Source of the DNA: Flavobacterium sp. Root935
GTDB lineage: Bacteria; Bacteroidota; Bacteroidia; Flavobacteriales; Flavobacteriaceae
DNA length: 64,000 nt
Direction of reading: 5' to 3'
Assembly: GCF_001429295.1 (NCBI RefSeq)
Contig: NZ_LMJL01000001.1
Coordinates: 103,670-167,669, forward strand
Within the stretch, counting starts at the first letter, position 1, and each line of letters begins with the position of its first letter. This document shows, in pieces, positions 1 to 9,301 of this stretch. A model generated the notes under the pieces. It saw only the letters and a list, made by a program, of their open reading frames with translations, did no database searches and was not told the DNA's origin. The translations under genes and the position numbers were made by a program.

Positions 1-1132
1 TACCATGTTCAGAAAGCATTCTTGTAATTTCATTATGAGACGCAGCTTCTTCTTTTAAATACTCTAACCTTCTGGACTTACTTAATCCAGCCCCAACACC
101 TAGAATTGGATCATCTAGAAACAGCTTTATTTCTGCATCCATAATTTCTTCTCGCCCGCCTAACCTGTCCTTTTTTTCTCTTCCTCGAGCATCTTTGTTA
201 GCATATCGTTTTTCAATCAATCCAGAAGTTTGAATAGAAGAATAAGTCCAAATACCTAATCCCATTAAAGCGGTTACGACGAAAATCAAAATAAATTTAC
301 CTCTGCCTCTTGCATTTGAGTTTCTGTATAGTAAAAATAACAAGCAAACAATCATACCTACAGCAGTAATAATACCGCCTCTTGAAAATGTAACTATTCC
401 TCTATAAGTTATGAAAACCAATAAAAATCCATTTAATAGTATTGCTCTTTTTGATTTCGAAAACAATATGAATTGGGTAAAAAAGACAAACATTCCTAAT
501 CCTAAAATGGTTGAAACTTGGTTCGGACCAAATCCTCCTGAAGTTTCAAAATTTGACTGTGTTCCTGTTATCACATCTTTAACACTTGGATTGTATAAAA
601 ACAAATAGACGGTTGTGGTTACAACTGGCAATCCCAGTGCAACCATGATATTTTGCAAATCAGAAAAAAGCATCCCTCTTTTCATTGTATATATTGCAGA
701 TATTGCCAGACATACAGGACCTGATAAATTAAAAAACAAAGCTTTTTTAATATCTATCGAAGGATCTGAAGCTGCAACAGTAAATAAAATACCTGGTATT
801 AATAGAATTAGGAAAAAACAATAGATAAATCCATTCCGAGAAAAATTACTGTAAAACATCCCCATCAACATGAAGAAAATCACACTAAACTTTACATACT
901 CATTGTTAAAGTTTCCACCTGTCATTCTTAAAAAAACCTCAGCACCAACTAAATAAGCTGTAACTAATAAAACTTCATTATTCTTGTTTTTTGTTTTATA
1001 AACTATATAAAATCCAACAATAGGAATTATTAAACTGTATATTTTGGATAAAAAAGGCACAGCAAAAACAGCTATCGCAATTGCGGCATGAATTATTAGA
1101 AGAAATTCATAAGACCATTTTTTGTTTTTCAT
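1..1132 (-). CDS. O-antigen ligase / polymerase-family membrane protein (3' end cut by window edge)
   Basis: The frame is open from an ATG at 1132 to the left edge, giving 377 codons with no stop, so the C-terminus is missing. The protein is very hydrophobic with many predicted membrane segments. It carries the family-like stretch GGFGPNQVSTILGLG (mid-protein) and TFSRGGI, followed by a soluble loop with GGREEIMDAE and DPILGVGAG and a late SHNEITRMLSEHG. This layout fits the Wzy_C/O-antigen ligase superfamily, whose members join or polymerise lipid-linked glycans at the periplasmic face of the inner membrane. It is the last visible gene of the locus, 17 bp after the GT4 gene. Ligase and polymerase cannot be told apart from sequence. 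The locus already has an EpsG-like Wzy near 38 kb, which makes a ligase or second-glycan role attractive. Confidence 0.82.
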   Translation of the reverse strand, partial: MKNKKWSYEFLLIIHAAIAIAVFAVPFLSKIYSLIIPIVGFYIVYKTKNKNNEVLLVTAYLVGAEVFLRMTGGNFNNEYVKFSVIFFMLMGMFYSNFSRNGFIYCFFLILLIPGILFTVAASDPSIDIKKALFFNLSGPVCLAISAIYTMKRGMLFSDLQNIMVALGLPVVTTTVYLFLYNPSVKDVITGTQSNFETSGGFGPNQVSTILGLGMFVFFTQFILFSKSKRAILLNGFLLVFITYRGIVTFSRGGIITAVGMIVCLLFLLYRNSNARGRGKFILIFVVTALMGLGIWTYSSIQTSGLIEKRYANKDARGREKKDRLGGREEIMDAEIKLFLDDPILGVGAGLSKSRRLEYLKEEAASHNEITRMLSEHG

Positions 1133-1149
1133 TTATTCCCTGGATTATT

Positions 1150-2238
1150 TTAAACAGCTAAAATAGTTAAAGATTTCAACCATAAAAGATACTCTGCAAT
1201 GATATTTTTTTCACTAAAATTCAATTGGACTTTATGATTTAAGGTTTCTCCTAGTTGCTTTCTTAAATTTTCATTAAGAATAAGTTTTTCAACTGCTTCT
1301 ACAAATTGAATCACGTCATTTGATTCTACTATTAAACCTTCTTTCTGTGACATTATTACTTTTGAGATCTCTCCAACATTCGTTGCTATTACAGGAAGAG
1401 CATGACGTCCATATTCTAAAATAGCCAAAGGAAGTCCTTCAGATAGAGAAGGCAAAACTCCAATTTGACATTGCTGAATTGCTGAATCAACATTATCTGT
1501 TGAACTATATAAAAAAACAACTTCATCAAGTTTTAACAAGTTGATCTTTTTTTTGAGTTCTTCTGAATATGTATCGTGAAAATCCTTTCCAAATAAATGA
1601 AAGGTCCAATCGGGAAATTTATTTCTAATTATATTGGCAGCGTTAACAAGTAAGTGGTGATTTTTTTGCGGTCGTAGATTCGCCACACAAATAATTCTTT
1701 TTTCATCCTTACCTTTTAACAAAACTCGCTCTTTAGTCGCAAAAGAATCAATAATAAAATTAGGTAAATAAATAAAATTTGAACACCATAAATAAGATTG
1801 CGCCCAATCTCTCAAATCTGAATTTACTGAAATAACACCTCTAAAAAATATAGAACCAATTTTTAAACTTAAATTTTTCCTTGAAGACAAATCCTGCGAA
1901 ATTCCGTAATGATCATGCCATATAATTTTGATTCTTGGCAAAGTTAATTTTACTAAAACTGCAATAAAAAAAGAAGAACTATGCGCATGAATGAATGTAA
2001 CTTTATTCCTTTTTAAATAATTATGAAGTCTAAAAACTGCCTTGTAATCAATCTTTTTCCTTTTCTTTAAAAAGAGATATGAAACTTTTTCATTTATTTC
2101 ACTTTTAAGTAAACCTTCTTTTCTAGATACGATTAGTCCGGAGAATTCTATTTCTTTAGCTAATCCGTTTGCATAATTGACCGCCATTCTTTCAGCTCCT
2201 CCTGCTTCCAAAGAATCAATAATTTGAACAATTCTCAT
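1150..2238 (-). CDS. Glycosyltransferase family 4
   Basis: This 362-aa cytosolic or membrane-associated GT-B enzyme probably adds one sugar to a lipid-linked glycan. The N-terminal acceptor-side signature GGAERM lies at residues 13-18, and the C-terminal donor-binding EX7E-type motif SLSEGLPLAILEYG lies near 264-277, followed by the usual PVIATNVGEI. Length is typical of GT4. The ATG start overlaps the stop of the upstream GT4 gene by 4 bp, which suggests translational coupling. Donor and linkage cannot be read from sequence. Confidence 0.9.
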   Translation of the reverse strand: MRIVQIIDSLEAGGAERMAVNYANGLAKEIEFSGLIVSRKEGLLKSEINEKVSYLFLKKRKKIDYKAVFRLHNYLKRNKVTFIHAHSSSFFIAVLVKLTLPRIKIIWHDHYGISQDLSSRKNLSLKIGSIFFRGVISVNSDLRDWAQSYLWCSNFIYLPNFIIDSFATKERVLLKGKDEKRIICVANLRPQKNHHLLVNAANIIRNKFPDWTFHLFGKDFHDTYSEELKKKINLLKLDEVVFLYSSTDNVDSAIQQCQIGVLPSLSEGLPLAILEYGRHALPVIATNVGEISKVIMSQKEGLIVESNDVIQFVEAVEKLILNENLRKQLGETLNHKVQLNFSEKNIIAEYLLWLKSLTILAV

Positions 2239-3356
2239 CTAAACAAAAGTTTTTTAATTTCGGATTCAAAAAGTTCTAAAGTATAATACTGTGACCAATC
2301 CTGCGACAATGTACTTTTTGACTTATAATTATTTTCGACAGCGATTAAATTCTCAATCTGCTTTACATCTTGATTTAAATCCATTTCTAGCAAAATACCT
2401 CTATTTCCAAAATCAAGCATAGAAGGAACGCATGAAACTTTACTTGCCACTGGAATACATCCCCAAAACATGGCTTCTGCAATAGCTTTTGGCCAGCCTT
2501 CACTTTTTGATGGCAATATTACAAAATGACTTTTCTGGTATGCTTCTTTGATAGTTTCTTTACTTTCATTTCCATGAAAAACAATAAAATCTTGAAGATG
2601 ATTTTGTTGAACATAGTTTTGTAAATTTTCTTTTTCTGAACCTTCACCGTAAATATTCAAAATAACCTTTCTTTCTTTTTCAAGTAGCTTTTCAATTAGT
2701 TTTATTGCATACAATGGATTTTTTCCTGAAACTAAACTTCCAACAAACATAAAATCTATTGATGATTTTAAACCTGTTTTGGTAATAATTTCTTTTTCCG
2801 ACTCTGAGTAAGTTGCTGTAAAAAATGATTTTATATTTTTAGACTGCTTTTCCCAATCGCCATAAACCAATACCTGCATGTTTCGGGTTAAAAATGTATT
2901 ATTAAGAATCCATTTCTGAAGACGATATGAAAATGGCTGTTTACTTCTAGGATCCCAGTTACCAGCATATTTGGCTGTTTTTATTTTTTTTGGAAAAAAT
3001 ATTTGAGCCAGACAACCTATAAGCCCGACATTTCCCGGACAACGTAAATGAATATGATCTGATTCTTTCATTGCCCAAAAAATTTTCCAAAAAATAATCG
3101 GCAGTTTAAGTAAAGAAATCAAAGCATCAGATAACTTCTTAAAATTAAAGCTGGGAATCTCCCTAAAATCAATATTTTGAAAATTATAAAAAGTATCAAC
3201 TTCCGTTAAGTTTCTCTTCGAGCTTAAAGGAGCGACAATAATTAATTCATCAATATATTTAAGCCAAATATTCATTTCACGAACATAAGGAGCATAGCCA
3301 TATAGATTATTGGCTTTCTCAATATGATCAACGTGAGTTATTATTAAAAACTTCAT
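2235..3356 (-). CDS. Glycosyltransferase family 4
   Basis: A 373-aa GT-B glycosyltransferase. The N-terminal half (MKFLIITHVDH onward) is divergent. The C-terminal half has the GT4 core: FVGSLVSGKNPLYAI, then LPSKSEGWPKAIAEAMFWG near 281-299 with the two glutamates of the EX7E motif. The motif variant SEGWPKAIAEAM is common in bacterial polysaccharide GT4 enzymes. It overlaps the next gene by 4 bp and follows the GT2 gene by 9 bp, so it sits in the same translationally coupled string. The sugar transferred is unknown. Confidence 0.88.
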   Translation of the reverse strand: MKFLIITHVDHIEKANNLYGYAPYVREMNIWLKYIDELIIVAPLSSKRNLTEVDTFYNFQNIDFREIPSFNFKKLSDALISLLKLPIIFWKIFWAMKESDHIHLRCPGNVGLIGCLAQIFFPKKIKTAKYAGNWDPRSKQPFSYRLQKWILNNTFLTRNMQVLVYGDWEKQSKNIKSFFTATYSESEKEIITKTGLKSSIDFMFVGSLVSGKNPLYAIKLIEKLLEKERKVILNIYGEGSEKENLQNYVQQNHLQDFIVFHGNESKETIKEAYQKSHFVILPSKSEGWPKAIAEAMFWGCIPVASKVSCVPSMLDFGNRGILLEMDLNQDVKQIENLIAVENNYKSKSTLSQDWSQYYTLELFESEIKKLLFR

Positions 3357-3365
3357 TTATAAATC

Positions 3366-4361
3366 TTAAACGTTGGGTTTATTAAACAATAAACCTATTA
3401 GTCCAATAGTTCTTCCAAAAGATTCAGTAAATGCACTTTTTTTATTCTTTTCTGTTAGAGTGTTACTGAGACGAATTATTGTGAGTAAAATGGTAATGGC
3501 ATTCCATTTATATCGTGCCAGTAAATTTGGTTTCGGATTCTTAATTCTCCAAACATACCATCCGTTTCTAACTACCATTTTCCCATATTTAAATAGATTT
3601 GGCCTACCTTCTGGAGCATGAAAATGACTTAATTTTACATTGGTATTAATTACATTTTTACCAAACTGTAAAGCTCTTAAACTAAAATCTGCATCTTCGT
3701 ATAAACCATATCCTTCAAAGAATTTTGAAAATTTAATTTTTTCAAAGACACTTTTTTTAAAAGCCATAGACATTCCAATTAGCAAGTCAACCTCATATGT
3801 TTTTCCTGTTAAAGGGAATCCACAAGTTCTTCCATGAGAGTATAAAGGCATTTTACCTGGTCCAAGGTTAGAAGCAAGACCAAGATAATTTCTAACAACA
3901 TTTCTTAAGCCTTCCTTATAAAAATATCCTTCAAACAAATAAAACTTTTTACGGCTATAAGAATGATTTCTCTCTTGAATCTTCCATTTATTTTCATTAA
4001 CTGCAACTCCTCCTACTCCAACAATTTCGTCATCACTTTGAAATGTTTTAATAATTTCTTCAAAATACTTAGGCTCTAAAATCGTATCATCATCTAGAAA
4101 ACAAACAATTTCAGATTGTGGATCAACTTTTGAAATTCCAAAATTACGTTGTTTAGTTAACCCTCTATCTTCATCTTTTACTCTAAAATATTTCAGGTTT
4201 TTAAAGTCATGTCCCTTCAGAATAAATTCTGTTTTATCATTTAATGATCCGTCAATTACTAAAATTTCATCTGGATATTTATATTGAATACTTACCGATT
4301 CGAGTAATTTAAATAAGGATTCAGCTCGCATGTAAGTACAGACAATTAACGAAACTTTCAT
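3366..4361 (-). CDS. Glycosyltransferase family 2
   Basis: A 331-aa GT-A fold enzyme. The N-terminal nucleotide-binding strand VSLIVCTYMRAESLFKLL is followed by EILVIDGS, the metal-binding FLDDDT at residues 89-93 and the acceptor-side acid pair GLYEDADFSLRA near 219-230. A short C-terminal tail with basic residues may contact the membrane. It overlaps its upstream neighbour by 4 bp (ATGA-type coupling). It probably extends the glycan made by this right-to-left glycosyltransferase string. Linkage and donor are not predictable. Confidence 0.9.
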   Translation of the reverse strand: MKVSLIVCTYMRAESLFKLLESVSIQYKYPDEILVIDGSLNDKTEFILKGHDFKNLKYFRVKDEDRGLTKQRNFGISKVDPQSEIVCFLDDDTILEPKYFEEIIKTFQSDDEIVGVGGVAVNENKWKIQERNHSYSRKKFYLFEGYFYKEGLRNVVRNYLGLASNLGPGKMPLYSHGRTCGFPLTGKTYEVDLLIGMSMAFKKSVFEKIKFSKFFEGYGLYEDADFSLRALQFGKNVINTNVKLSHFHAPEGRPNLFKYGKMVVRNGWYVWRIKNPKPNLLARYKWNAITILLTIIRLSNTLTEKNKKSAFTESFGRTIGLIGLLFNKPNV

Positions 4362-5902
4362 TTTTGACTATTTAGTTTGTTGGCCCAATATAAACTTTTA
4401 TTCCATTGCCTTTGATAATTAGCATAATATCTAAATGGGGTTTTAATTTTTTGAACACTGTAAAATTTAAAAAACAAAGTCGTTTTATAGCTGTTTAACT
4501 GCTCCTTTGTTAAATTTAAAAGATTATATAACATTACAGTCGGAGAAGGTTTTGGCTGTATTTTATCTTCTTGCCAAGGAAGAGTAAGTTTTCCTCTAAA
4601 ACCGCCAATCGGTGCTTTAAGATGAATTATTTCTGGCTTAGGCAAATAGGTAATGTCAAATCCTAAATTTCTGAGCTGCATTCCATAATCACTATCTTCA
4701 CCATAACCAAATTCAAAATTAGTGTTATAAGAGATGTTTTCAATATTTTTCGTTTTTAAAATACTACATCCTGAGCCAAAACTAGTGAACTGAGATTTTT
4801 GTTTGTTTTTTTTACTTTGCGGGTAGTCAGACGCATAACATCCAAAAGTTACCTGTTCAAGACCTTCTTTTTTGATTAGTTCAAAAGCTTGCTTTAAAAA
4901 ACCATAATCAATTCTAATGTCATCATCAGCCATAAAAACCCATTCGCTAGTTACGTTTTTGAGAGCTAGATTTCGTGCATTACATGCACCTGTTTTGTGA
5001 GTAAAAATATGCTTGATAAAAAAAGGCCAACTTTCTTTTTCTACATAAGATAGATCCGAAACAGATTCATTAACAGGATTTTGTTCTACGATGATTACAT
5101 TTTGCGGCAAAAAACTTTGTAATGATAAATCTTTTAAAAAATCATACAAATATTTTTTACGTCCGATTGTTGGAATTATAATATCTAAAGTTCCTTTTTC
5201 TATTACTTTTTTGCTTGATTGTATTTCAATTTGTTCTAATATACTGCTATCTAGATTTCTTTTTTTATAGAACAAACTAAATAAGAGAGGGAAAACTGTA
5301 AATTTTCGCTCATAAAGAAATAAATTCAAAAACAATAAAAAAACCCAGCTTGTTTTATAATGCTGTTTGACAAATCGAAATAAAAGAAATTTACTTTCAC
5401 TTTGTTTTGATAATGACTCTGAAAACTCTTTTATTAACATTGGCTCTGAATAACAAAACAGCCCCAGAGGCATTGCTAATTTTGCAATTGAGTTTAAAAA
5501 ATAATCAAAGTTTTTATCTTTTTGCACTTCATTTTTTAGCATCAATAAAATAGAAGCATGAACTCCCCCAACATGACTGCTCATTTGCCAAGTTGGATAA
5601 TTTACCTTTTTATTGATGTTTAAAAAAGGTGATGTTTCAACATATCCAATCTCCTTTGATATAAAATAATTTGAAGACAAATTATACGATGCCATTATTT
5701 TTTCATGATGAAAAATATTCTTAAATTCAAGAATATTAAGATTTGATCTGAATGAAATATGGCACCAAATAATCAAAGTTTGCGGAAATTTTTCTGCAAG
5801 CTCAATTAGATTTTCAGTAATACTATTCTTCTCAAAAGGTACTTTGGCGTCATTTGTTTCAACCTCAACAACCTTATTTTTTTGATGATAAACAATTATC
5901 AC
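4358..5902 (-). CDS. Two-part glycosyltransferase family 2 protein with unassigned N-terminal domain
   Basis: At 514 aa this is much longer than a single GT2 domain. The catalytic domain begins near residue 238 (LDIIIPTIGRKKYLYDF), with VIIVEQNP, the DDD metal site in FMADDDIRID at 326-328 and GYGEDSDYGMQL near 399-410. Residues 1-235 form a separate region that I cannot assign; it contains a strand-rich start, a CH pair in LIIWCHISF and a hydrophobic patch near 185-210. It could be a second, degenerate transferase or an acceptor-recognition domain. The gene overlaps the downstream GT2 by 4 bp and follows the GT4 gene by 4 bp. Confidence 0.85.
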   Translation of the reverse strand: MIIVYHQKNKVVEVETNDAKVPFEKNSITENLIELAEKFPQTLIIWCHISFRSNLNILEFKNIFHHEKIMASYNLSSNYFISKEIGYVETSPFLNINKKVNYPTWQMSSHVGGVHASILLMLKNEVQKDKNFDYFLNSIAKLAMPLGLFCYSEPMLIKEFSESLSKQSESKFLLFRFVKQHYKTSWVFLLFLNLFLYERKFTVFPLLFSLFYKKRNLDSSILEQIEIQSSKKVIEKGTLDIIIPTIGRKKYLYDFLKDLSLQSFLPQNVIIVEQNPVNESVSDLSYVEKESWPFFIKHIFTHKTGACNARNLALKNVTSEWVFMADDDIRIDYGFLKQAFELIKKEGLEQVTFGCYASDYPQSKKNKQKSQFTSFGSGCSILKTKNIENISYNTNFEFGYGEDSDYGMQLRNLGFDITYLPKPEIIHLKAPIGGFRGKLTLPWQEDKIQPKPSPTVMLYNLLNLTKEQLNSYKTTLFFKFYSVQKIKTPFRYYANYQRQWNKSLYWANKLNSQK

Positions 5903-5906
5903 TTTT

Positions 5907-7073
5907 TTATTTTTTTAAGTTTAATCTTTTTTGATAAAAGTTGATATTTTCAATCACAATATTATTTATATCAAATTTTTCTTCAACGTGTAATCTTGCT
6001 GACTTACCAAGTTGTTGAGCAAAGAGATTATCACTCAAAACTTTCTTTATTTTTTCTGCGTATAAATCATGGTTAGAAGGATGAACTAAAAAACCGCTTT
6101 CTTCGTTTACAATAAGTTCTTGCGACCATCCAATATCACTATTAACAACTGCTTTTTGCATTGCCATAGATTCGATAGTTACCATTCCTAAAGTTTCAGC
6201 AAAGGTTGGAAACACACATACATTTGCTTTCTTAATATAATTTTGAATTTCACTGTATGGAATTTTACCTAAATAGGTTACATTTCTCAGATCCTCTTCA
6301 GTAAATAAGCTTTTCATCAAATCCCAAGTTGATTTTGAATTTGTTTTTAAGTCGAAAGAATCTCCGCCAATTAAAACTAATTTGGCATTTGGAAAATCTT
6401 CACGCACTTTATTAAAAATATGTGGAAGTTCTAGAACTCCTTTTTTCCTAATTAGAGTACCAGCATATAAAATCAAATCTTTTTCAAACTCTTCTGGTGT
6501 TTCATTTTCAAAATTTTGAAGATCCAAACCATAGTGAATCATCTTAATTTCTTTTCCTTTTATATTAAAAAGATCTTTCGAAACTTCTCCTGCAAATTTA
6601 GTTGGAGCAATAAATGCTTCTGCCCTATTTATCGCCAGTTTTTCAAACCAGAAATTCTTGCGTTTTTGTTTTCTGTTTTCTAAATGACAGAAATAGGCAT
6701 CACTTCCATGAAACCGAATTATCAAAGGAATTTTAAAATTCATAAAAGCTGTAATTCCTGTCCAATCAGGAGCTTCAATTATATTTATATTCTTTTCTTC
6801 AATAATTTTATTAATAAAATTTTCTATCTTTTTTCTATTGAAATAAAAATTAAAAAACCTGCCTTTTTTATTATCTAAACTGTAAATGGTAACATTTTCT
6901 TCTTCTATAATAAATTTTTCTTTTTGCCCATATACAAAAACAGAAACTTGCACATTGGATTTTCTCAGTTTTTCAACTAAAGTATAAACGCTTGTACCTA
7001 TTCCGCCATCATGTCCGAAAGCTTTATGAGGATAGTGAGATACAATATAGGCAACATGTAAATTTGATTTCAT
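5907..7073 (-). CDS. Glycosyltransferase family 4
   Basis: A 388-aa GT-B enzyme. The N-terminus has GHDGGIGTSVYTLVEKL, the usual glycine-rich acceptor-domain loop after an AYIVSHYPH strand. The donor half shows LILYAGTLIRKKGVLELP, then FPTFAETLGMVTIESMAM ending near residue 305, which holds the EX7E motif, followed by SGFLVHP. All features and the length are standard for GT4. The start codon overlaps the fucosyltransferase stop by 4 bp, so the two are probably co-translated and act on the same chain. Confidence 0.9.
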   Translation of the reverse strand: MKSNLHVAYIVSHYPHKAFGHDGGIGTSVYTLVEKLRKSNVQVSVFVYGQKEKFIIEEENVTIYSLDNKKGRFFNFYFNRKKIENFINKIIEEKNINIIEAPDWTGITAFMNFKIPLIIRFHGSDAYFCHLENRKQKRKNFWFEKLAINRAEAFIAPTKFAGEVSKDLFNIKGKEIKMIHYGLDLQNFENETPEEFEKDLILYAGTLIRKKGVLELPHIFNKVREDFPNAKLVLIGGDSFDLKTNSKSTWDLMKSLFTEEDLRNVTYLGKIPYSEIQNYIKKANVCVFPTFAETLGMVTIESMAMQKAVVNSDIGWSQELIVNEESGFLVHPSNHDLYAEKIKKVLSDNLFAQQLGKSARLHVEEKFDINNIVIENINFYQKRLNLKK

Positions 7074-8392
7074 TTTTTTATATTCAATATTTTCTTTACG
7101 CTTCGTTTCAACTGATTTTCTTTTCTTTTTAGAAACCTTTTAAAACTAAATTCGTAGCCTCCTATGTTAAGAAATCTAAGCGCGGAGCAATATAGTAAAA
7201 GTTCATTTTTAACTAAACTTTCATTTGAATCTATAAGTTTAGTTTGTTTTAAATAAATCCCGCTATTATAATTTTCCTTTTCTTTATTATATTGAGGAAA
7301 TGAAAAAATTCTTGAGAAAAAACCAAAATCTTTCTGTACTGAATATTCGCTATAATTTAAAGCTTTCGAAACTTTAAAAGTTTTGATTATGTTAATAGTC
7401 ACCAAAGTGATATTTGATTTTTTAATTTTTAGCCACGAAAAGTAAATTAAAACAGGAGATATAAAATAATCCTTATTTATTGCAAAAGTAATTTTTGGAG
7501 ATTGAATATTATCATCCGAGACAAACTCTGCGTCAAAATAATTGGATAAATATATTTTCAGCTCTTCCTTATTCCTAGCAGCATTAATAATGACTGCTAA
7601 ATCTTTCAATTGAATTTTTTGATCCAAATGATTGTATTTTATCCATCTTTCAGGATAATAGTCTTTGTCGTTTAGTTTTAGGCGTTTCTGTCCGTCAAAA
7701 TTTTTTAAAGGTCGAATAATTTTTGAATCACTTTTCTCTCCCAGCCAGGCAGTCCACCACGAAAAAGTAGAATTACTAATTATAAAATCATTACACATAG
7801 TACCTAAACAAAGTTGTTCTACTTCATTTAATCCATCTCCAAAAAAAGCATTCTCCAAAAATGAAAAATGATATTTGCAATAATTTATGTCATCACTCAA
7901 AATAATAAGATTGTAAGAATCCCATTCTGAAAAAAATTCAACTAAGCTATTTAGGTAATATTTTATTGGAGTTTGAAAATAATCTTTATGATCGACAAAG
8001 TCTCCTCTGCGTATAGATATCAAGATTGTACGTTTTTCAAAAGCTTTGTGATACAGTGAACTTATTTTTTCTACCAAAGAATCTGAAAACTCAAAATAAT
8101 GTTTGGTTAGTTCTCTATCAAAATATTTTTCGGTTTGAAGCCATCCACTTAAATCATAGTTCTTAGCTTCAAAATTCCACTCATAATGATTGTATTCTTC
8201 TTCTTCAAAATTTACAAAATCTGTCAGATCAGATGCTAAAACAGGTAATTTATTTTTAAATGAGCTTTGATATTTCCAAAGTAAAAAAGAGAATTCGCGA
8301 TTGTTTTTATTCGCTAATCCAATTGTGGATGCAATTTGAAAAAGCTGATTCCCTAAATTTCCTTTTTTCCCTATTTTACTAAATGTTATCAT
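7070..8392 (-). CDS. GT11-family alpha-1,2-fucosyltransferase-like protein with C-terminal extension
   Basis: The N-terminal ~260 residues match the GT11 pattern: GKKGNLGNQLFQIAS at the start, the donor-binding motif ISIRRGDF (RRGD at 128-131), the LSDDINYCKYHF block, and FIISNSTFSWWTAWLG near 203-218. GT11 enzymes transfer L-fucose from GDP-Fuc, usually to galactose O2. Typical members are near 290-300 aa. This one is 440 aa, with a lysine-rich tail of about 170 residues and no recognised domain. The locus encodes a GDP-mannose pyrophosphorylase (52.8 kb) but no Gmd or fucose synthase, so GDP-fucose would have to come from genes elsewhere. Confidence 0.87.
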   Translation of the reverse strand: MITFSKIGKKGNLGNQLFQIASTIGLANKNNREFSFLLWKYQSSFKNKLPVLASDLTDFVNFEEEEYNHYEWNFEAKNYDLSGWLQTEKYFDRELTKHYFEFSDSLVEKISSLYHKAFEKRTILISIRRGDFVDHKDYFQTPIKYYLNSLVEFFSEWDSYNLIILSDDINYCKYHFSFLENAFFGDGLNEVEQLCLGTMCNDFIISNSTFSWWTAWLGEKSDSKIIRPLKNFDGQKRLKLNDKDYYPERWIKYNHLDQKIQLKDLAVIINAARNKEELKIYLSNYFDAEFVSDDNIQSPKITFAINKDYFISPVLIYFSWLKIKKSNITLVTINIIKTFKVSKALNYSEYSVQKDFGFFSRIFSFPQYNKEKENYNSGIYLKQTKLIDSNESLVKNELLLYCSALRFLNIGGYEFSFKRFLKRKENQLKRSVKKILNIKK

Positions 8393-8419
8393 TTACAGTA
8401 GTTTTCTAAAAAAGGAATT

Positions 8420-9301
8420 TTACTTCTTGAAAAAATCGTTAATTATTCTACCAGTAAATAATCTAGCGCCTTCACTTGTCATATGTCCACATGAAGAAAA
8501 GTATTTATTTTCGACCACTACATTTTCATAATTGTGAATTTCAGGATAGGCTTTTTTTACTTTATCAAAATAATTCATTCCAACCAAATTTTCGCACATT
8601 GGTGTCATAACTGCGATAAAATTGATGTTGTTTTTTTTACAAATATGCTTAATCTCCTCATAGTATTTATTATGAGGCAACGGATTTAGATTGACGATAT
8701 TGTTCTTCATATTTCCGTTTTTGTGCTTCTCTAACGGATAAAATCCTAAATTATCTAAAGCATTTGTTTTCTCATTTTCAGCGATTTTATAAACTTCACG
8801 GAAACCAATTTTAGAATCGAATTTTATATATCTGTAAAAAGGGATATAGTATAACTCATTAAAATTTTCTTCTGTCAAAAAATGTTCTTTTATTGCATTT
8901 GAACAATGAATATACGGTAAAAATTTTGCAGCAACTCCTTCAGATTCTTGATCGTTTGAAAGATTAAGATCTGCCTCTAGAATTACATTTTTGATTTCGT
9001 ATTTTCTTTCAATCATTAATTTTAACATCAATGAAGCTTCAAACAAATGTCCACCACTCATTCCATAATTAAAGGTCTTTAATCCTTTTTCTTCAAACAT
9101 TTGTGATACGAAATGATTATTAGCCCTTGAAGAGCCTAAAATAACGACATCATATTTTTCTTTTTTCGAATTTACTACGGCTTCGATTTTTCCTCTATTT
9201 TTTGACTGCATAAATACATAAGTATATAATCCGTCTAAAAGAACAGCAACCAAAATCGTTACAATTAAAATTTTGAATATATAGAGTAAAAACTTCTTCA
9301 T
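8420..9301 (-). CDS. SGNH-like, AlgJ/DltD-type O-acylation partner protein
   Basis: A 293-aa protein with one N-terminal membrane segment (residues ~5-30) and an extracytoplasmic domain. VVILGSSRANNHF (GSSR at 56-59) matches the nucleophile-serine block of SGNH hydrolases. A GMSGGH block follows, and a histidine in CGHMTSEGARL (near 273) could complete the active site, although the usual Asp of a DxxH motif is not obvious. Its start overlaps the stop of the MBOAT gene by 1 bp. Such pairs (AlgI/AlgJ, PatA/PatB, DltB/DltD) move acyl groups across the inner membrane onto a glycan. Substrate assignment is inference. Confidence 0.72.
   Translation of the reverse strand: MKKFLLYIFKILIVTILVAVLLDGLYTYVFMQSKNRGKIEAVVNSKKEKYDVVILGSSRANNHFVSQMFEEKGLKTFNYGMSGGHLFEASLMLKLMIERKYEIKNVILEADLNLSNDQESEGVAAKFLPYIHCSNAIKEHFLTEENFNELYYIPFYRYIKFDSKIGFREVYKIAENEKTNALDNLGFYPLEKHKNGNMKNNIVNLNPLPHNKYYEEIKHICKKNNINFIAVMTPMCENLVGMNYFDKVKKAYPEIHNYENVVVENKYFSSCGHMTSEGARLFTGRIINDFFKK

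Noticed and set aside
411..824. Two short plus-strand open frames opposite the ligase-like gene
   Set aside because: They lie antisense to a minus-strand frame that is open for 377 codons with clear O-antigen-ligase motifs; their own translations show no family motif. The same reasoning removes the other short plus-strand frames across 1-61 kb.
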